Assembly (NCBI GenBank): GCA_026874595.1
Contig: CM049316.1
Span: forward strand, 28,813,339-28,877,338
Direction: 5' to 3'
Source: Sipunculus nudus
Taxonomy: Eukaryota > Annelida > Sipuncula > Golfingiida > Sipunculidae
Length of the DNA stretch: 64,000 nt
Below the pieces are notes generated by a model, which was not told the origin of the DNA, searched no databases, and was given only the letters and a program-made list of their open reading frames with translations. This document shows positions 14,862 to 27,800 of the stretch, one piece after another. The position numbers were made by a program, and so were the translations under genes. Numbering within the stretch: the first letter of the stretch is position 1; every line of letters starts with the position of its first letter.

Positions 14862-15689
14862 GTTTATATATCCCTATATATTCCTAATAATTTATAAAGG
14901 GGGGGGGGAGATGCAGTTACATGTATTGGACGTGAACAGCTCTTTGTATATGTTAACGGAAATATTATATAATTTAGTTTATAATTTCCATGGTTCTCTA
15001 ATGAAATAAAGAACAAAACAGGAACAAAATGGTGAACATTTTCATCTAAAATAAGTAACAATCTCTTTTATATTGCAAGTATTCCTCGAGTGCAAAGGAT
15101 GTTCAATATCAATAACGTCGTCGTGAAGTTTGCACTTTAGGTTACAGATACATCTTTAATTACTTTATATGGTGTCACAAATGAAGTAAATTTCCGATAT
15201 CTCGTTCGTTTAATTTCTGAGCAGGGTCGTGTTGTTTTATTTCTGCTTCCATTATTATATCGGACTTCAGAACATTTCCTCTCGACTTGAAAAGATTCCT
15301 GATAATTTTTCAAAGCAATATGTAAAATGTTTTCTCGAGATCTCTCTATAAATGTTTCTACTTAATAACCAACACCTATCTGAACAATACGATTATATAA
15401 AGTCATACATATATAAACAAGCTATAATGATATGTGTAAACTTAAATGAAGTATACTATGTTCTCAAATTTCGTAAATTACTTCTATAACATGTCACAAA
15501 TTATCGAAGGCAAAATTTTTGGGTAGGACGAGTCTTGGAATGGTATAAGGACCAATCAAGGCTCTCCCATCGACATTAGTTCTAAAGCATGGCATTTTAT
15601 ATGATCTTTATTATCATATGTTTTGACATTCCCTAAAGGGAAACCTAATGCCCAAAATGTGACACAACGGAATCTCATCTAATAATGTG

Positions 15690-18140
15690 TAACAGACAGG
15701 TCCAAATAGCGGACTTTAATCATACCTTACACCAGAAAATGATATGCCAGTAATGCATGGAAAACAGCAAACGAGGCTAATGTATAATCACTTGTATGAC
15801 CTTAAGATATCTATAATCTTTATTGTTTTGGCTATGAGGAATAAAGTTATTTATTCTTCCTCGGATTAATGTAAATTAAGTGAAAATACAGATTTATCGG
15901 TGACATGTGTTGCACGAAGTCCTCAAGTAATACTTTGATCAAGGGCGTGCGGGGTCCTGCAGAAAACAATACCAGATTTTTTTTTTCAACAAAAAACTTG
16001 CACCGACTGTTTCGGCATAATAACTCTTAAGATCCAATAAAGGAGACAAATAGGAGAAATGGCTCAGATTTTCACCCATACAATGATATTATCCTAGGAA
16101 AATAGCTTAATTGAAAAGTGCTCCCATTTAATCCCTTGTATAAACGTAACATATATAGCTACTTCACTTCAGCGGTGAGGAATAAAGTAAGATATTCCTT
16201 TGTAGATAATTCCATTGAGGAAAATTAAGCCGGAGTAGGATTTACGGTGACATGTGTAGCACGCCTCCTGATAATGGGCGTAAGTCATCTCGTCGAAAAC
16301 CATTCAGGGTGAGCTTTGGTTCATTTCTACAGGAAACATCCCATCCACGCCTTTTGTTTCGCCCCGATTTAACCAACTCCACTGTACCCAAACATAGTAC
16401 TGTAAGACAAACAGAACCTTCCTATAACATAATTCAGTTCATTTAGGTTCTTGGTAAATCTCCTATAAACGTCTCAATGGGCCTTTAGAGTCCTCACAAA
16501 CAAAGCCATCTAAAGTCATTAACTCTGACGCCAGTGACACTTTTAATGGATAAGGCGAAGCCGATGGCATATAAATGAGACTGAATACGCAATGAGTGAC
16601 AAATAATCAATTCTCTCTCTGATTTTTTCCCAGATTACCCGGCGGATGAACCCATACCCAAGAGCCATTAGCCTTCAACCTAATTATTTATTTCCTGAGT
16701 ATTAAACCAACATTTTATTTCTAAATAGGACTTATTTTCTACAGTCTGTGGTTGGTATTACTTTTTTTTGTTCTTTTATCCAGTCTTCGACCTTTGTAAC
16801 TGATTTGTTTCATAGGCAAATATTGTTATTCTGTATATTAATGTAGTAGTTTTACGTAATTGATTCTATGAAAAGGTCAAACATACAGGCCTTTTTAATA
16901 AATTTGTACTATAGAAAATGTATGATACTACAGTCTGGTTCGTAAGTTGGATATAAACATTTTATTTAAAAAAAACACTTGGGCGATGCCTGATTAATAA
17001 CCTTTGGTCAGGTTGCAGGAGAAAAATCAGTACATGTAAAATTGGTTCTGAACATACTTGCCTTTATAAGTAATAAAATTCTAGACATATGTTAGTGGTG
17101 CCATTTCTATACATGCACATAATAACAAAAAACAATGTACTCGACTGCAATGCGTCTTCCTTTAAAATTGACACAAATTTCATTTTTCTAAATCTGCGTT
17201 TACTTGGAGTATGCGGAAAGCTTTGTCGCTCGATTTCTTTTAATAGCAATCATTTATTGGCCCCTTCGGTATGCAAAATTACATACAAGGGAAAATGGAA
17301 TCCACAATTTGATCCGGATCCGGATACCGCGCGACATAGCGCTCAGAAGGGCCTGGCTTATAGTTATCGCGAATGAGGCATGATCTATTGGGTTTTATAT
17401 CACTATGCCCACACCTTATTGTGTTACCGCCCTCCTAATTAATACACACAGAGACTTTATACCATCATGTCATTCGGCTACCGCAAACATACAGTTATGC
17501 CGCTCCAACCCAGCGTAGTTTATACTCTGTTTCAGTCGTGTATTTTTAACTACTGCCGTTCTTGAACGATTATGACAGATGGGGAATCTTAACCCACATA
17601 TCAGATAACAAAATACGCACCTTGTTTCTGTTCGAAACATAGATTTGAAACATATATTACATCCTTAAGCAGCTAATTGATACCACTGTTTTGTTGTAGT
17701 GTTGGGACATAACCCCTTATTTAAACTTATTCAACCACTCTCCGCGATATTATCTTGTTACAGACGTCAATTACTGTTATCAAATTACGCCAGATATTAT
17801 TTCAGTTTGGATATATCGATCTAAAACAGGTGCAAAATAAACCTGATAATTCTTTGAGTAAACATATCCCTTATGCTACATGGTTCTGGTAATATAAAAT
17901 AAGATTTATTGTACGATATTGAGATTATCTAGGAGCTGGTCACCTTGCAAGACCTTCCCACAACTCACCGCTTATATGGAATAGAGCAGATGAACTGTAT
18001 GTAATATAAAACATTAAATGACAATACACTTAACTCGATCGTTGGAATGTCGGTCGCTCTGATGTGGAAGCATCCATATTCAATGTAACATTAACTTATA
18101 ACCTACATGAAGATGAATATTACATTACCTCGAAGAAGTA
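15690..18140 (-). repeat. Large repeat family R1, inverted copy
   Basis: Reverse complement of the first 2.1 kb of copy 1. For example GTCCTCACAAACAAAGCCAT (16490) mirrors the block near 1610, and CAGTCTGG (16931) mirrors CCAGACTG (1188). A short tandem repeat of its own sequence occurs at 15838..15930 and 16178..16270 (GAGGAATAAAGT...GGTGACATGTGT). No gene seen. Confidence 0.68.
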
Positions 18141-18989
18141 GTTAAAGGGGCCAAATCACCTACCTGACCTTTATAAACTAAAGGTAATCCCGCGGAGCTT
18201 TCATAAAAATGGGTCAGAAAACGTAGGTATCATGGCACATAGACTTCTTGTTTTGTTAACTGGTTTATAATATGTGGAAGCCCGCCAAAATAAACAAATT
18301 CAACAAGGGCATCTGGCAGCAAGTCATATAAGCCAGAGCTTTGGAAATGGCGTTTTGCAACAAGTCACCTTTCTACCTCCGCATATATGCAACCTACCAC
18401 CTTAGGCTACAGGTTTTCCCCGTTTGTCAACATCGCTAACTTTACAAACATGTTGTTGATAAACAAGTTTACATATCCTTCATAAAGGCCTTATAATAAC
18501 TTTTCACAGCCAAAATTATCCCTATATCATTAATATGGACAGAGAGGAAGCCAGAAATCAGACGAATTCTTTTTCAAAAGGTAGGTAAATATTCGCTATT
18601 AAAGAGATTACGACGAATGGATTATGCTCTTAATGATAAAACAAAATAGGTATATATGAAATTTAAGTCCTGTTATTTGGTAACCTCTTCACTGTAGCAC
18701 GAACGTGATTCTGATTAATCTCCAAAAGTTATGACAAGGAAGATGCATACCTAGTTTTGGTGTGTTCTGGAGGAAATGAGTAGACGTAGGTAGAATAAAA
18801 AACGACGAATGTAAAGTATTACAGCCGTGATAAAAAAGTTTTGATGTGATTTTCCTTTCCATGTTTTTTTTTTTCTCAGATTACTTTCCAAAGTTCGCTG
18901 AACCAAAACGAGCAAACTAAATGACGCAGTGTGTTCTATTGCAAATATATGCTGTGGTCATATTACACAGAGGTAAAAAAAAACTATTA

Positions 18990-19690
18990 AATTTAACATC
19001 TGTCTAACTCATCTTTTCGATATTTATTACGAATGACTCTTATTTCTTGATTTTGTCTTAGCTTGATCATTGCCATATTCCGCCATTTATTCGAATACTT
19101 TGTGTGAATATTAGATTTATCTTTTCCGATATGGATAATTGAAAGTAAGGTAACATCTTTTTGTTTACTTTTGTCCGTTTTATCCATATAGATTTCTCTG
19201 TAAACAGTGTATTTGGTTTTTCCCCAAAGTCTCTCGGCCTGTCTTCTGTGCTATTTGGCTTGGCGAATGACTGCGTTGTACCAGGGTGACTCTTGCCGTA
19301 TGTTATAGTCCTGGTCTTACTTGGAGCAAGTCTGTCTATGATTTCTTTGAGTTCAGTATTATATATAAGTTCACCAAAGCATCTAATGTTAAGTCGTCAA
19401 TGGACTTGGATAACAAGGAGGATGATACAATTGCCTCTGTCAAATGATTCTGGGATAGACTTTATCTATGTTACCTCACGTTTTGGGAGTTGAGGTTTAG
19501 AGTCTCAGCTGTGCCAGAACTGGATAATGGTCTGGGAAACTATGATCAGCAGCACAAACCGACTGTATGATGCGTTCTTGGGTCCGAGTAAGAACTAGAC
19601 CAAGTGTATTGCCATTACGGTGTGTAATACCATTCACCTGTGGTTTTCAAGACAAACCTGTGAATTAGATGCAAAAAGTCAACAGCAGCT
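18990..19690 (-). pseudogene. LINE ORF2 endonuclease and linker remnant (CR1/Jockey-like)
   Basis: Minus-strand pieces in the order expected of an APE-type endonuclease C-terminus: HRNGNTLGLVLTRTQERIIQ, then PDHYPVLAQLRL (family motif 'H..GHTLDLVITR...SDH..V'). After several stops comes NTELKEIIDRLAPSKTRTIT, then SPWYNAVIRQAK, one TAG, HRRQAERLWGKTKYTVYREI. This last block is the linker between endonuclease and RT in CR1/Jockey-type LINEs. No reverse-transcriptase motif follows, so it is a truncated dead insertion. It sits between two inverted fragments of the 1-20 kb repeat family. Confidence 0.75.
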
Positions 19691-19739
19691 TTATCTTCTG
19701 ATTTTTATGGTACTGTTGCTGCAAATACAAATAGATGCT

Positions 19740-20240
19740 ATTTAGATGCTATTTAGGAAATATTTCGAATTAGTTCTGTTCGGAGGAAACTAATTATAGT
19801 CCAGTGTCCCGGTGAGCAAAGGGATAATAACCTGACAACAGAGGTTTATATCGAAAGGCAGGGCAACAAGTCTGGACTAACCTAGTAACCGGGAGAGATA
19901 CTGCCACACAAACTAGACCGTTCTGACGATAGTTATATCTGGATGTCTTTGGCGGCGAGGACGCTGGCAAAGGATTATGTTCCCTCTGTTTCATAATGGA
20001 AGGAGAAAGGACTGGACAAGAGGGACAAGAAAAAGCGAACCATGAAGGAGAGATACATACGGAGTATGACAGAAGATGACGCGTGTCCTGTCGGCTCCAA
20101 ATCCAAGTTAAGAAAACGCATCCCATGATTTGCAATATTCACCGTCTTTCGATACACAACTATCGGAACAAATCTGTACGAGAGAGAATTCGTTGTCATC
20201 CAAATACATGTAAAACCAAATCTTATCATATAATCATATT
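19740..20240 (-). repeat. Large repeat family R1, inverted fragment
   Basis: Reverse complement of the 7740..8090 and 12450..12830 sections. The overlapping minus frames here (113 and 84 codons) and the plus frames at 7817 and 12418 are the same repeat read in different frames, so none is called as a gene. Confidence 0.65.
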
Positions 20241-21481
20241 TCTCTTACCTTGAACATATACTCCTAGATGGTTTTAAGTGGGATAGGTCATGCCATGACA
20301 TCCAACCCCCAAAAATAATAAAAAATAATGGTAGGTTTGTCCGTCTGACGTAACAGAGTTTATCACGAATATCAAAGTAGGCCCGATCAGCTCAATTAGA
20401 ATGATGAGTGATTAACATGGTTGGATTCCCATGAGAACTAGTGAATTAAATGCTATACAAACATTTAAATAAAAAACATTCCATTGCAACGAAATTCTCA
20501 AATACAAATGCAAATTCATTTATTATATAAATTCACTCCAACTGAATTTTGCTACCTGGTATCCATATATGTGTGTATATTGAAGTAGACAACATAGGAC
20601 GGTGCTGAAAACTACCATGGCCCATTAAACTTCACACAGTCGACATAAATCTTGATGAGATTTTTCTATGCTTATTATCCTAAGATTACATTTTAGAACT
20701 GCATTTCAATTAAGATTTGAACTCAAATATCTTACATTATACATTTCATTGTAAATGATGGAACCCAGGTAACTCATTTGTTTTCTTCATGATAAGATTA
20801 ACACAAGACATCAAGGCAGGTACTTGGAGGTCGGCGAAAAGCCAAATGGAATAATCACGTGACTTTCTGATTTGCTTGTCAAATGACTTATTCATATTCA
20901 AATATGTGGGAATCCCGTAATGAACAGGTCCTTTGCCAGAGCTAGAACCTGATTTATTTAAGCAAATTGGCTGAAAATCTTGCCACAGGTTATCTAGTGT
21001 GCTAGAAGTGCTAGTAGACTTTTTACATAACCCTCGCATGCAGAAGTATAGGAAATAAACTGTGCGAAACGCTGGTTTTCGATGTTAATTAAGCGTATAT
21101 TTTTCTGTCTCCTTGATGTTTTACTATATGTATCCGTAAAGGTTCCCGGGGGGGGGGGGGGGGATGTAAGGATTAGACAGGTAGTGCAGAGATAATCAGC
21201 GTATGTCACGTGACTCCCGCGTTGGTCCCGGCTTTTAATGATCAACTGATGACGTTGACGCTGAAACGACCCCGGGTCATTGTCACCTCTTTGAATTTCC
21301 TCAGGGCACAACATAACACCAACTGTTACAAGGCCGATCATCATAAAGGTTGACAGATATCTTCATGTGACCGATGATTTTCACAATTTAATTGGAAATA
21401 AAAATCGCAAGAGTGCGTAAGAGTCTTTGTATAAAAGATGATACAAATACTGCATACGGAAAAATTATGAAAATGTCGGTT

Positions 21482-21861
21482 TTATGTTAGGTTTTGAGTG
21501 TGCGCAAGTATTTTGGAGATTTCAAATAAAAATAATGCAGGAAGGAAAACTATGAACATGTGAGTGACATTAAATAAGATTTTGAGGAAACCCCAGATCC
21601 GGTTGAACTGATCCACGGGCCTGGCATACCTGACTGCTATTGTTAATTTCTTCTTAGCCTCCGATATTCTTGCTATCTGAAAATTTGTCTGTGGCTTAGG
21701 ATGAGAACTGAGATCATCCGCAAACCGTTCGCAAAATTCTTGACCAGTGTAATCTGCCTGCATGCCGGTGGACACCACAACATGACTCGCAGGCCTTTTT
21801 TAATATAAAAGGAGTCATGATACAAGCCACAGTTGAAAAACTCTTCCAACGGTCGGATCAA
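21482..21861 (-). other. Candidate exon of unknown gene
   Basis: The minus frame reads VVVSTGMQADYTGQEFCERF, then ADDLSSHPKPQTNFQIARIS and EAKKKLTIAVR, followed at once by a plausible donor (CAG|GTATGCC). Composition is balanced, unlike most chance frames here, and it is outside all repeats I mapped. I do not recognise the family. Two other minus frames, 20994..21344 and 20746..21039, lie downstream and could be later exons, but I found no convincing matching splice sites. Confidence 0.25.
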
Positions 21862-22739
21862 AATATTGTCTGGTTGAAGAATTTAAAAAAAATAACAAGT
21901 CGTGTTTTACTTGTACTACGATTAAACATATACTTAAAATACGGAGTCAGGTGGTGCAAAATACCTTCTCTATTTTCCTTAGCAACAGTTCAAGTGAGAA
22001 AAGCGATTATCTGGTAAAACTGCCGCCATAGAGCCATTCGAGACTAATACCCATGTGGGCGCTTCATGTTTTGTTTGTAAACAGTAGCAAGTGTGTGTAT
22101 ATATTCATGTAGAAATAGGTGCCTTCATTCTTGCACATTTGTAGTTATAATCACGTAGACTTTACCCTGGCGCTATTATTGATAATATATAGAGGGAAAA
22201 TTTGTGCCAGTTGTAAGTCCACGGCAGCCTCGCATACCGCTGCCGAAAGGATTTGTTGAACGGAGTGATATTTTGGCAAGTTGGTGATGAAAAAGGCATT
22301 TGTTATCGAATAACATGGCATGAAGATGTGTATGCTACTTGAGATGTGATAATTTTTAGAAATTAACAATATGATAGACAGGAAATAACATTAAGTATGG
22401 TCAGTAATGGTGAGTCCATTTTATTATACTTGAATTGATCCGAACCCTTAAGCTTGCACCGCACCCCAGCGTCTTCAGAATACAAGATCGATGTTGGGAT
22501 GCCAGGCTGCCGCTAGTGGATTGGATGTTGAGAAGATCTGCATGGAGTGGGTGTGATTGCTGTTGCTCATCAATATTCAATATATTGAATATTCTTCGCT
22601 GTTTGTGCGATGGGCTTGATGTGACACAAAATCATAGCTCTAAGCTATCTCACTTCTATTCTTTCATAATTTCCCCTAAATACTGGTTAAACTTAATTAG
22701 AAAACAAAACTGTCTACGTTTACAATGCCGATGGGGTTC

Positions 22740-23280
22740 GGTGGGCACGGTTTCGACCGCATGAACAATGGAGATCGTCTTTTTTTTCAGCTTAGTATGC
22801 GTGTCTCTCCGTCTTTGAATATATGTGGGTGTGTGTATCTGTATATGTTCAATTCTGAAGCTAAAAACTGCAATTTATTTCCTCTCGATCGAGAATTTGA
22901 CACAAAGCACTTTCATGTGTATCGGTATTTACGCTAAAATATGCAATTCTCTTAGAAGATGAGAGGAAAAAAGAGAAAAAAAGGTCAGAGTCAATGACCC
23001 ATATGGCAAATTTATCAGAAGAAGCGTTCATCTAGTATTTTGAGTGACATTTAAATTTAAAACCATCATAGCAACGACTTTTTAGTTCGTTTTTATCAGG
23101 GGTTTACCACTGCAGTTAGTCTCGTTTTAGCTTGGTCTGTTTTCCTGTCTTGGTATATGTGTTCATGACACTGTGTACCTATATATGTCAATTCTGTAGC
23201 TCAAAACTAGAATTTATTTCCGCCTGAAAATTTATCACAAGGCTTTCTCTTAGAAGACAAGCCTAATCTGGGTTCATCTG
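22740..23280. repeat. Local tandem duplication
   Basis: 22780..22960 and 23130..23265 share TATATGTTCAATTCTGAAGC / TATATGTCAATTCTGTAGCT, AACTGCAATTTATTTCC / AACTAGAATTTATTTCC and TCTCTTAGAAGA. Period is about 350 bp. No gene seen. Confidence 0.7.
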
Positions 23281-23742
23281 CGTTATCGTTATCGTGTGTC
23301 GTTATCACCCAAAAGCAGCGATGAGGCTATGCTTATTCATTTAAAACCCCGAAAGATCCATTTAAAAAAACATATAGGGCATGAATACACATAATACATA
23401 TAAAAAAAGGCCAGAGACTTAAGGAATTACATTGTTTTGTAATGATGTTCCTTTACCTTTTAAGCAAAACAAGACTGTTATTATTATGTCACCTGGCCAT
23501 ATTAAAAATTAAAAACGTGAACTAATTCATAAAAAATGGCCATATATTGATATCAGATGTTTATCGCTCTCTTGATAAAAAGTCTCCATTTTTTTCTTGA
23601 TCTATAATCTATCTATATTTGTAACCGGTGTACAACGTCTGGGAGATCTTACCAATTTCTAAAAAGAATTGATTTCTAATCAGTAAAAAACATGTTTTAT
23701 GCACAGATGAATATAAGCAGCAAAACTGAGAACTAAGACCAA

Positions 23743-24003
23743 AAAAGGTATGGTTCTCAGGCACCTTTTTCAGAAATCAGTGCGGGCCCGATTTTTTTAT
23801 TACCTTTTCTCGTATGTTTCCATAAAAATGTCATATGATCAAGGCAAAGCATGATAATAACAATTTCTTAAACAGGTCAAAGCACTATATAACAAAGGAA
23901 GCTTATCAAAATTGTATTATTTTATCTTTTTCAAAGAAGTAAATCAAAATAAAAATATTTTAATTAAAATTGACGCGGGCGGTGCCTTAAAACCATACCT
24001 TTT
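23743..24003. mobile_element. MITE family M, copy 1
   Basis: Ends AAAAGGTATGGTTCTCAGG and, inverted on the right, AAAAGGTATGGTTTTAAGG. The interior matches 42953..43243: TCATATGATCAAGGCAAAGC, the AAAGCACTATATAACAAAGG block and TTGACGCGGGCGGTGCC. No coding capacity. Confidence 0.8.
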
Positions 24004-24699
24004 ACTTTCTTTGGCCTAATAGCCAAATTTGTTTCCCGGAGGCCATTTAAAAAATTGCATACACACTACGAGCGCCCAACCCCATGACAAAAATTTAGTT
24101 CAAAGAGGTCAACCGAAATGGAAATGGTCCAGCTATACGGTGTCCAGAAGGTGGGACGGAGCCTTCATGCCTGGTTCGTTGCCACGGTAACAGATAAATT
24201 TGATGGGCCCATTAATATAGATGGTCAGGGTGAATAGCAAAAACTGACCGAAACGCGGAGGCATACGAATGAGTTCTCAGGCCGGGCCAAACTTTCCCTA
24301 CATTATCGAGGTTTACCTGAAGTATTGTAGAAACACGCGTCGAATAATATCAATTTTTATCGCAACAGTTATTTTTATTTTAAAGTCCACTTTTTTACTT
24401 CTTTTTCTCTGCTGCTGTTTCTGGAGACACACGTGCTGAAACATATTTTAATCAACGAACAGATCTGCAAACGATATTTAGCTTGGCCAAGAAAAAAGTC
24501 ACCAAAGGTGATTGTTGATAATGTTATACTGATGTGGCTTGTCTCTGGTCCTGAAGCCCCTGAAAGTATATATTGGACAACGAAGATGTAAAATAAAGTT
24601 AGACTTTACGCATGAATTAATACTTCTTGGTTTGCCACCGCCTGAAGCAACAATAATATCCAAAAACTATATAAATTAGCAACATGAGACTTCAGAAAG

Positions 24700-24868
24700 G
24701 TTGTATACGACCACCCCGCAATGTCGTGTCGGCGACCGTTCTCGCAACAACTTGTTTTGTTCATGGTCTAATGTTAATCATCATAAGAATCTCCCGCTGA
24801 CACGACCACCCCTCTAACATGACCACTTTTGCTGGTCCCAAAGTTGTCGTGTTAGCCAGGTTTCACTG
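24700..24868. mobile_element. pogo-like transposon end fragment
   Basis: The right end reads inward CAGTGAAACCTGGCTAACAC, the same terminal motif as the MITEs at 40.5 and 51.6 kb. The left part repeats ACGACCACCCC and TGTCGTGTCGG. Only one clean end is visible, so this is probably a decayed or partial copy. Confidence 0.5.
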
Positions 24869-27800
24869 TGCGTTTTATACATGTAAGTGATTTTACACTG
24901 TACTTTTTTGTTTTACGTACATCGTCGTTCTCATTGGTTAACTGCATACTTGCTTTATGTCTCGCTTAGTGTCAAAGGGCTTTATAAAAGAGCCATTTAT
25001 ACAGTGCTGTATTCTCATAGATTTTTCTCCGCCATTCATATAAAAGAAAACTTAACATAGAGACGTATATGTAAATCTTTACTCTTAATTCCTAATCTCT
25101 CTTTATATTTGTTTGTTCTAGATTAGATACTTCAAGTTCGCATTCCTTTCTTTTAATGTCAGATTGGCGGAGTACTTTTGACTTGATTCAATGAGAGTTT
25201 ATTCGATACTGATAAAGACTGTTAACGCATACAAGTGAGTTTTCATGTCCAACGATATCCCTATATTGCCCTGTCTATAACAGCGGGAGATGGCAGTGTT
25301 AGCAGTATGTGTTCAGGAACAATGTACGATTTATTAATCTGTAATTCTTTTACTACGTAAATTAGTCTAGTAATCTTTCACTTGTCCAGATTGTAAATGC
25401 TGTATTTTACGTTAGTAATTGATTTTTAGTTGTCTCTGTCAGGCTTATCACATATCTGGTCCATACATGAATTAAATAATCAGAGATATATGATCTCAGA
25501 CAATATCAAGATGCGGGAAAATCGGCTTCTGTGGTTCAAGAGTAGAGAACAGGAAAGTGAGCTGGTTTTTCACTCACAAAAGAGTGCTCCTTTCGGGGGT
25601 TCCTCGGTGGTAGACCCAGCAATGGGGACGATTACACACCCTGGGCACGCAGGGATAGTAGTCACCGTACCTGGTTTACACCAGGATATAAAATGAGAGG
25701 AGGTATGTGTTCCTCCCCTGTCACTTATTCCCAAACCGGAATGGAATTCTGCATATGTATATAATGCGTAAGCTAAGCTAGAATTTAAAATGAAGGCGGT
25801 AACCTCCTACAAAAAATATTTTAAAAAGATTCGAGACAATGTGAATAACAGCAAGATATTCCGACAGAGTCGTATATTGGAAAGAAAATATATTTTTGTA
25901 TTTGAAGTAAAAAAAAATGCATTATGGTAAGAGTGCCCGGATGATCAAGAGTCTGACCTGATATTTAACGACCGCGTGGGCATGTAACTGAAAAAAAAAT
26001 ATGTAAACGAAAGTAAAAGGAAACGTCTATCATGCTCACATTACGTTGGCTTCGGCCGATTTATCTAAAACATCTGACCGGCATTTAATGTGCGGCTAAT
26101 AATGTGTCTAGACCTGTCTTTACATTATCCACGGAATAGGGAATTCACTTACTCTTTCAGCATGTGGCTTTTGTCCGAGCCAACTTAATCAGTCAACATG
26201 AGATGTCTGTTAAAACACACAGAGTAGTCTGTCCTGACTGTTTATTAATATTAATAAACATCTTTGGTATATTACTGGACATCCCACGTCCTTGCCTAAC
26301 TAGCTCCGCCATTGATTTGGACGGATGATACATTTTCTTAATGTCTGTCTGTCTGTCTCTGGTTTCTGTATAGTAACAAGGATATGTGCCGGAGCAGTGT
26401 AGGTCGCTAAGACAAAACTTCACCTTCTTCCAAAAGTATTTAAATTGAATGCAAAAATGATAGAATATAAGATTATTTTAGATAATGGAATAATGGAATA
26501 TAAGAACATTTTATATAATAGAACATCATGTATATTCGGTATAATTCGAATCATCAATTACTGATGCTGCGATCTATTTATCTAACCCCCATGCATCCCT
26601 TCAATTAGTACCATGATGTACTTATTTTGTCATGTATGTTGTAGGTTTTTGTGTTCTTCTTCCGTATAATATTATTTGTATAACGTTGAGGTATTCACGA
26701 TTGTCTTGGCTGTATGAAGCTTACGAATTTAGGAACGCCAGGCCTTTCGTATGTTCTAGAACATACGTTAGATTTAAAAATTGATTGGACCAATAACATA
26801 ATGTATAACAGAAAACATGTAGGTTAATTCCTTTACATCGATCAAGAAGGTAGCGTTTTTACACGAGTCTGGTCTGTTTGCTAGTTTTTAAGTTTGTTAG
26901 CAGGGGGAAAGAAAGTACAGATTAAATGTATTACTGATCCGCATAAAAGGTGGCTCTGATCGAGTATTTCATTTTATTTACAGGGGTTTCAGCTCTTCTG
27001 CCTATCTCCATGTCTAGTTTATTGTGTTCTGGCGCCAATCCCTGATATTATTTGAATTCACCAAGCAGGTGTCGCTGTAATCAAAAGAAAATAAATAAAA
27101 AAGTGCAGAGAATTCTGAGTGCGGAAATTTGGGGGCTTCCCCGATTAGATGTCTTACCTGTCAGGACATGGGATTCATTTTAACCCCAACCATTTTCCCC
27201 AGTCGCTTGACCAGTTAAGTTGGCTTAAACCACAAAACTTGAAAATAACACGGTGTGCGGTCCTGATAGTAACTTCAGCGTCATAATGCCCAGTTGTTGT
27301 CCTGTTTTAAAGATGTCATTTACCTACACCGTGAAGGGCTACGCATGGAGCCCACAGAGTTCCCGCTGTATAGCACAATGTCTGATTATCTGTAATTTAC
27401 ACTTCCTCTCTACTTCCGGTTGGTCTTAAATGACCAGTTCACTGGTATGTTTTCGGTCCGTACTTGGTAAGTGATGCAAAAAGAGTTGGACCAAATTGTT
27501 ACATCAACGCCTTCTTAAGTCGAAAAACAAGCATATTTCTCCATCGCGTCAGCTCATTTGGCATGAACAGACTGAGCCCTAACATACAAGCACAGCTTGG
27601 TCTACTGGAGAGAAATCCTGACCGTGTTTCTTTTAAAATAAATCCAATTCAACTGGCTCCTTGTAATTCTGCTCTTGATTGTTTTTTTATAGAACTGCCT
27701 GTGCCAGGAGGGTAGGCGTTCATTCCCGTTCGTGTGTTTGTTTGTTTGATTGTTCACAATATGACTCACGCTATAATGTACGGAATCCTATGAAATATAC

